From Aurantiochytrium sp. KH105 (lineage: Eukaryota > Sar > Bigyra > Thraustochytrida > Thraustochytriidae): 64,000 nucleotides of DNA. The notes below the pieces were generated by a model that was given only the letters and a program-made list of their open reading frames with translations, was not told the origin of the DNA and searched no databases. Positions 60,323-64,000 of the stretch are shown here, in pieces (position 1 is the first letter of the stretch; each line of letters opens with the position of its first letter). The position numbers and the translations under genes were made by a program. Where the stretch lies: contig BGKB01000116.1 of NCBI GenBank assembly GCA_003116975.1, forward strand, positions 163,160-227,159. The letters run 5' to 3'.

Positions 60323-63300
60323 TCAATGAGGACGAATGCAAGCTTCTTGGGCCACAACAAGTGGCGCAGGGTCTTGACCTTTGTGCGCAAGCCAGTCGTC
60401 CAGGGGGGGGGAGTCTGCACCGCCATGCGCCGAATTAAAATAATACACAATGTTCGGATCACTGGACGACGAAAGGATGCGTACAATCACCCACAATCGT
60501 GTACTTCCATGCACAACCCTGCGGAGCTGGATCGTTGCATCGCGGTTTGAGCGAAACGCAGCCACACCGTCCGCGACTCCGTGCTGCTCAAATCGTCCGT
60601 GCACAACAAGCGACCCCGCATCCGTCACAACCATGGCTTGTTTGTACCTATCCTTGATTCGATGCGCCACACGAAGTTCCTTCTTCGTGAGGGACTTGTC
60701 GAGGCCCTTGGCGCCCTCCGTTTCTTCTCCGCTGTCCTCCTGTGGAACCTCTTCGTCTTCATCCTCCTCATCCTCCTCGTCCTCCTGGGATACCCAGGTG
60801 AGCCGTGGGCTGGCTACGTACCTCGAATTTGTGGCCTTCCAGCCAAGTTTAGGCGGAACGAGCGAGTGGCCATTCGCCTTGTTCACGTAAATGAGATCAG
60901 GGAGACCACCTTGGCCTTGGGCGCGCAAAACTGCCCACATGGTGCCTTTACGAATGCGCTCCACGATATACCACTCGTCTGAGGAGGTCGACTCTAGCGC
61001 ATAAGCAAGAGTCGAGGAACCTGTCGCCGAAGTCTCCGAAACGCGCGAGCAACGGTACGTCCCTCTTGCCTCATGCAATCCGCACTCGTGCAGACGGACC
61101 GCTACAATTTGGCTCAGCTCTTTGAGCGTGTAACTTGCCTTTGCAATATTTAACAGCATGTGCCTTCGATATGCACTTTGAATAATGCGTGCTGCGCGGT
61201 CCATTTGTTTGTCGAATGCCGATGGATCGGCGTTACTCATTCCAAGACTCGTCAGGCTAATCTGGGAAGTCAAGACTCGCTTCATGCGCTGCTTCTCCGA
61301 AGCATTTTGTAGCACGAACAAAGGTAATGGAAGCGATCCGTGCGTTCCACGAGACCACCCGGCGTTGGCATCTGGGTTTGAGGTGTCCGGTGGCTGGTCC
61401 AGTTCCGCCTTGCTTACATAGAATACTTTAATGTCTTCGACGCTTGGACTGTCTTTGTTTGCCAGCTGCCGCGCCACTGTCCAAAGACATTTTCCTCCAA
61501 GATACATGACACGTCGGATCGTATACATGAAGCGCCCCGTCGCATCCCGTTTCACGTACATGGGTACCCCGTTCGAAACTCCAGCAACAACGTAGAGACC
61601 ATTGACTTCGGGCGATCCTGCATCGACCACGCGAATGCTTGCCTTGTTTCGGCATTGCTGTTCGAGAAGCTCGACCTCCGCTTCAATTTCTGCTTCTTCC
61701 TCACTCTTGGCACCTTCGACGCTTGTCGAGGAACTCTGCAGCGAGAGCGATGGCAATGGGGCCAACTCCCTCGTCTCTGCGAGCATCGCTGTCCATCCTT
61801 GGCGCGGGGGAAACAGGGTTATTGTCGAATTCGCATATAATGTGGCAACCTCGCCACCATCTCGGTTGACTCTTCGCAAAGCCCACGTTCGATTTGAGCG
61901 CTCAATCAAGAAGTCCGCATCCTGATTGCTGGATCTCGAAAGCACGTATTTGGCCGTACCCTCGTCGGTCCCGGTCCCCATGAGCTCGTATGTTCCCTTG
62001 CAAGCCTCGAAGCCGCAGTCGACAACCTCGATCCGCCCCAAGCGCATTGTGTGCAGCGTCTTGATCGAGGCGCTTCGCACAAGTGCGATTCCTAATGCCG
62101 CAAAGCGTTTTTGTGCCATAAAGCGGCGAAAGTGCTTTTGAACGGCAATGCAGCTTTTCTCCACGCGGACGAGCCGCTCACGCTGGACTCGGCGGTAAAA
62201 GTTTTGCAAGGTGCGCACGGCCCGTACCATCTTTTTACTCCGATGCGCAAGAGCAAACCGTCGCAACAGCGCACCTCTTTCGCGAGCAAACGATTTCCGA
62301 ACCATGCACTGGATTCGTGTTGCGGCCACATGTTGTTGCTCGTTGACGCGAATGCGCACATGGGTGCATTGGAATGATACGGTGCCCTTATCTTGTGTCT
62401 GCTCGGGATCTTCCTCGAGACCGACAACCCTCGTCCATACGGGAACTGAGGTTACTGCCGTTTGAGTCGATAACGTCGGCGCCGCTCGTCGTGTCACGGT
62501 AAGTCGGGATTCTTGCCGCGGAAAAGGGCTTTTCCCAGCCGCAACCGCCGCCCGCACCTCTTCGCTTGTGCCATAGATTTTAGATGCGGTCCTAAGTCTT
62601 TCGCGCAATCGGAGAGAATTTCTGGCAGCAGAGGGCGGAGCCCCAGGGTGTGTCTTGGGCACATAGCCGGACTTCTTTTTTCTGGCTTTGGCATTTCTAA
62701 GGCAGGCCAAGATCAGCTCACGCTGATGCCATGTGCAATCGAGCCAGCTCCCTTCGTCAAAGAGAAGAGCGACCTGAGCAAACGCAGGCCAAAGTCGCTG
62801 GGCGTCAATATAGAGCTGCTGCACGAGTTTACGTGTCGCACGTAGGCGGGTATTTTGCCGCACGTCAACGTGTAAGAGTGTCCTGTTTTGCGTCAAGGAC
62901 CGATGCAGCGCTTCCCAGACGTTCCGAGTGAGGTCGCACTCCTTCAAGTTGAGCTGCTCAATGCTCGTATTGAATCGCAAAGCACGCGCAAGAGCAATTA
63001 ATGCCCCATGCCCAACACGATTGCCCTGGAGATTGAGCGTGGTGAGACGGCAATGGCTGGCTACGAGCTGGGCGATAAATCCCATTTCAACGCTCTTCAA
63101 GCGATGCTTTGTGAAGTCGCGATGAAGTGACAAGTCCGTCCCCTGGCAGAGCCTGACGACAACCTTTTGCGGTTGCTGCAAGGCCCAGGCTCCAAGAGCC
63201 GTCCCAGACTTTTCGGTGAGCGCCGCATTGCCTGCGAGATCAATCTCGGCAACGGTGCACGCCCGACCTGCGCTTTGAAGGGCCTTGACAAGCTGAGCGA

Positions 63301-63652
63301 CGCCGTCATCAGTCAGATTCTGGCGCCGAAGAATGAGTTTCGAGACGCGCGTCACAAGGGCGCCAAGCGGCAACGATGCGAGTCCGGCGTCTCCAAGCTC
63401 GTTTTCGTCCAGTACGATGGAGTAAACGGGCACGTTCTCCTCAAACAGCCCTCGGAGAATACCGACTTCATCGTTCTCTAGACGCCTTTGTTGCACCTCG
63501 AAGCAAAAGCGCGAGTGTGCTTGCCTCGCGGTGCGTCTCAGGTGCTGCGGTTTGGTTTTTGTGGCTGTCGCGCTCGACGCCCTTGTCGGCGGACGCGGCC
63601 GTCTTCTATGTGTAGTGGCCATCTCTCTCGTTTTTCCTCGACCCAGAGGCAT
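60323..63652 (-). CDS. LRR-IQ protein with four copies of an 80-90 residue module
   Basis: 1109 residues from the first ATG (63652; a second is at 63622). The basic N-terminus is followed by ribonuclease-inhibitor-type leucine-rich repeats (about 75-290; e.g. VSKLILRRQNLTDDGVAQLVKAL, LTTLNLQGNRVGHGALIALARAL, IEQLNLKECDLT). Three IQ-like motifs lie at about 450-530 (AATRIQCMVRKSFARER, ...TLQNFYRRVQRER, ...VQKHFRRFMAQKR) and a fourth at about 815 (ARIIQSAYRRH); these bind calmodulin in other proteins. Four related modules begin near 539, 671, 852 and 1007, each with a V-x-x-(C/A)G...G-x-Y/F start, a central I/L-x-R and W, then Y and PP..W. An acidic stretch lies at about 960-985. LRR-IQ proteins are often flagellar or cytoskeletal; role here unknown. 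Confidence 0.85.
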   Translation of the reverse strand: MPLGRGKTREMATTHRRRPRPPTRASSATATKTKPQHLRRTARQAHSRFCFEVQQRRLENDEVGILRGLFEENVPVYSIVLDENELGDAGLASLPLGALVTRVSKLILRRQNLTDDGVAQLVKALQSAGRACTVAEIDLAGNAALTEKSGTALGAWALQQPQKVVVRLCQGTDLSLHRDFTKHRLKSVEMGFIAQLVASHCRLTTLNLQGNRVGHGALIALARALRFNTSIEQLNLKECDLTRNVWEALHRSLTQNRTLLHVDVRQNTRLRATRKLVQQLYIDAQRLWPAFAQVALLFDEGSWLDCTWHQRELILACLRNAKARKKKSGYVPKTHPGAPPSAARNSLRLRERLRTASKIYGTSEEVRAAVAAGKSPFPRQESRLTVTRRAAPTLSTQTAVTSVPVWTRVVGLEEDPEQTQDKGTVSFQCTHVRIRVNEQQHVAATRIQCMVRKSFARERGALLRRFALAHRSKKMVRAVRTLQNFYRRVQRERLVRVEKSCIAVQKHFRRFMAQKRFAALGIALVRSASIKTLHTMRLGRIEVVDCGFEACKGTYELMGTGTDEGTAKYVLSRSSNQDADFLIERSNRTWALRRVNRDGGEVATLYANSTITLFPPRQGWTAMLAETRELAPLPSLSLQSSSTSVEGAKSEEEAEIEAEVELLEQQCRNKASIRVVDAGSPEVNGLYVVAGVSNGVPMYVKRDATGRFMYTIRRVMYLGGKCLWTVARQLANKDSPSVEDIKVFYVSKAELDQPPDTSNPDANAGWSRGTHGSLPLPLFVLQNASEKQRMKRVLTSQISLTSLGMSNADPSAFDKQMDRAARIIQSAYRRHMLLNIAKASYTLKELSQIVAVRLHECGLHEARGTYRCSRVSETSATGSSTLAYALESTSSDEWYIVERIRKGTMWAVLRAQGQGGLPDLIYVNKANGHSLVPPKLGWKATNSRYVASPRLTWVSQEDEEDEEDEDEEVPQEDSGEETEGAKGLDKSLTKKELRVAHRIKDRYKQAMVVTDAGSLVVHGRFEQHGVADGVAAFRSNRDATIQLRRVVHGSTRLWVIVRILSSSSDPNIVYYFNSAHGGADSPPLDDWLAHKGQDPAPLVVAQEACIRPH

Positions 63653-64000
63653 GGGCGCGCGGTGCTGCTCTGCTGCTTCGTCAGCGCGCACAACGCAGCG
63701 CGACGCAACGCAGCGCGACGCAACGCAGCGCGACGTAACGCAGCGCGAGGCGAGGCGAGGCGAGGCGAGGCGGTCTGCCTCTTACCACGAGCGGCGCTGG
63801 CATTCAATGGATAGATGGGCGCGGGGCTCGAGTCATTCAAGCTAGCTGGTTCGCACGGTGTGCGCTGACGCAGTCCGCGCTCCCACACTCGCTTGATCCA
63901 CGGTGATCAAAACAAGGGTGACTGATGAATGCAAAGGCCTAGCATTCAGATAAGAGGGTCCTAAGTAATACGGTGTGTGCTCGTTTATTAACACGGAGTT
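63653..64000. other. Right-end region, leader of the LRR-IQ gene
   Basis: 348 bp. A run of ACGCAGCGCG and GGCGA units (about 63690-63770) lies upstream of the LRR-IQ start. The rest shows no gene. Confidence 0.55.

Overview
The window is eukaryotic nuclear DNA: GC-rich, gene-dense and nearly intron-free, with ATG starts and all three standard stop codons in use. The two genes that clearly have introns (the JmjC pair) carry short introns of 95-142 bp with GT-AG ends, and CTAAC branch-like motifs are visible in two of them. The gene content (mitochondrial F1 delta, NMD3, WDR33/Pfs2, MINDY deubiquitinase, DNA polymerase iota, mixed-architecture kinases, MoaE) fits a heterotrophic stramenopile, most plausibly a thraustochytrid/labyrinthulomycete. 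That placement is an inference from style and gene mix, not from a sequence search.

Layout. 0-8 kb: a membrane-anchored MoaE-type molybdopterin synthase subunit (minus) and mitochondrial ATP synthase delta (plus) share a divergent promoter; a MINDY-1/2 deubiquitinase (minus) and an unrecognised protein with a C-terminal membrane segment (plus) share another. 9-13.8 kb: a BAR-domain protein and a RING/IBR E3-like protein with SUMO-interaction-like motifs, convergent. 13.8-22.1 kb: an 8.3 kb gene-poor stretch with a degenerate ~200 bp tandem array, a possible 50-codon membrane micropeptide, many simple repeats and the only ambiguous base (20629). 22-30 kb: thymidine phosphorylase with a mitochondrial-type leader, a 990-residue protein possibly of the lipid-binding TULIP type, and an O-fucosyltransferase-like type II membrane enzyme. 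31.9-36 kb: two convergent paralogous type II membrane JmjC/cupin-like dioxygenases separated by a 24 bp minisatellite. 38-45 kb: an ankyrin-SAM-SWIM-kinase protein and a Patched/Dispatched-like RND protein. 46-51 kb: NMD3, DNA polymerase iota and an MFS/SV2-like transporter. 51.3-52.6 kb: ~207 bp direct repeats flank a 20 bp inverted repeat, probably a small undescribed mobile element. 52.6-60 kb: a WDR33/Pfs2 polyadenylation factor carrying an extra cold-shock domain, then two tandem SDR (retinol-dehydrogenase-like) paralogues. 60.3-63.7 kb: an LRR-IQ protein with four copies of a ~80-90 residue module.

The genes are mostly housekeeping or signalling and do not form one operon-like system. 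Their order is highly strand-alternating, with compact divergent promoters (0.4-0.56 kb) and very tight convergent ends (35 bp between NMD3 and the polymerase). The best candidates for something undescribed are the ANK-SAM-SWIM-kinase, the WDR33-cold-shock fusion, the membrane-tethered MoaE, the lumenal JmjC pair, the LRR-IQ repeat module, and the TTTCGTCCCG-hairpin repeat element.
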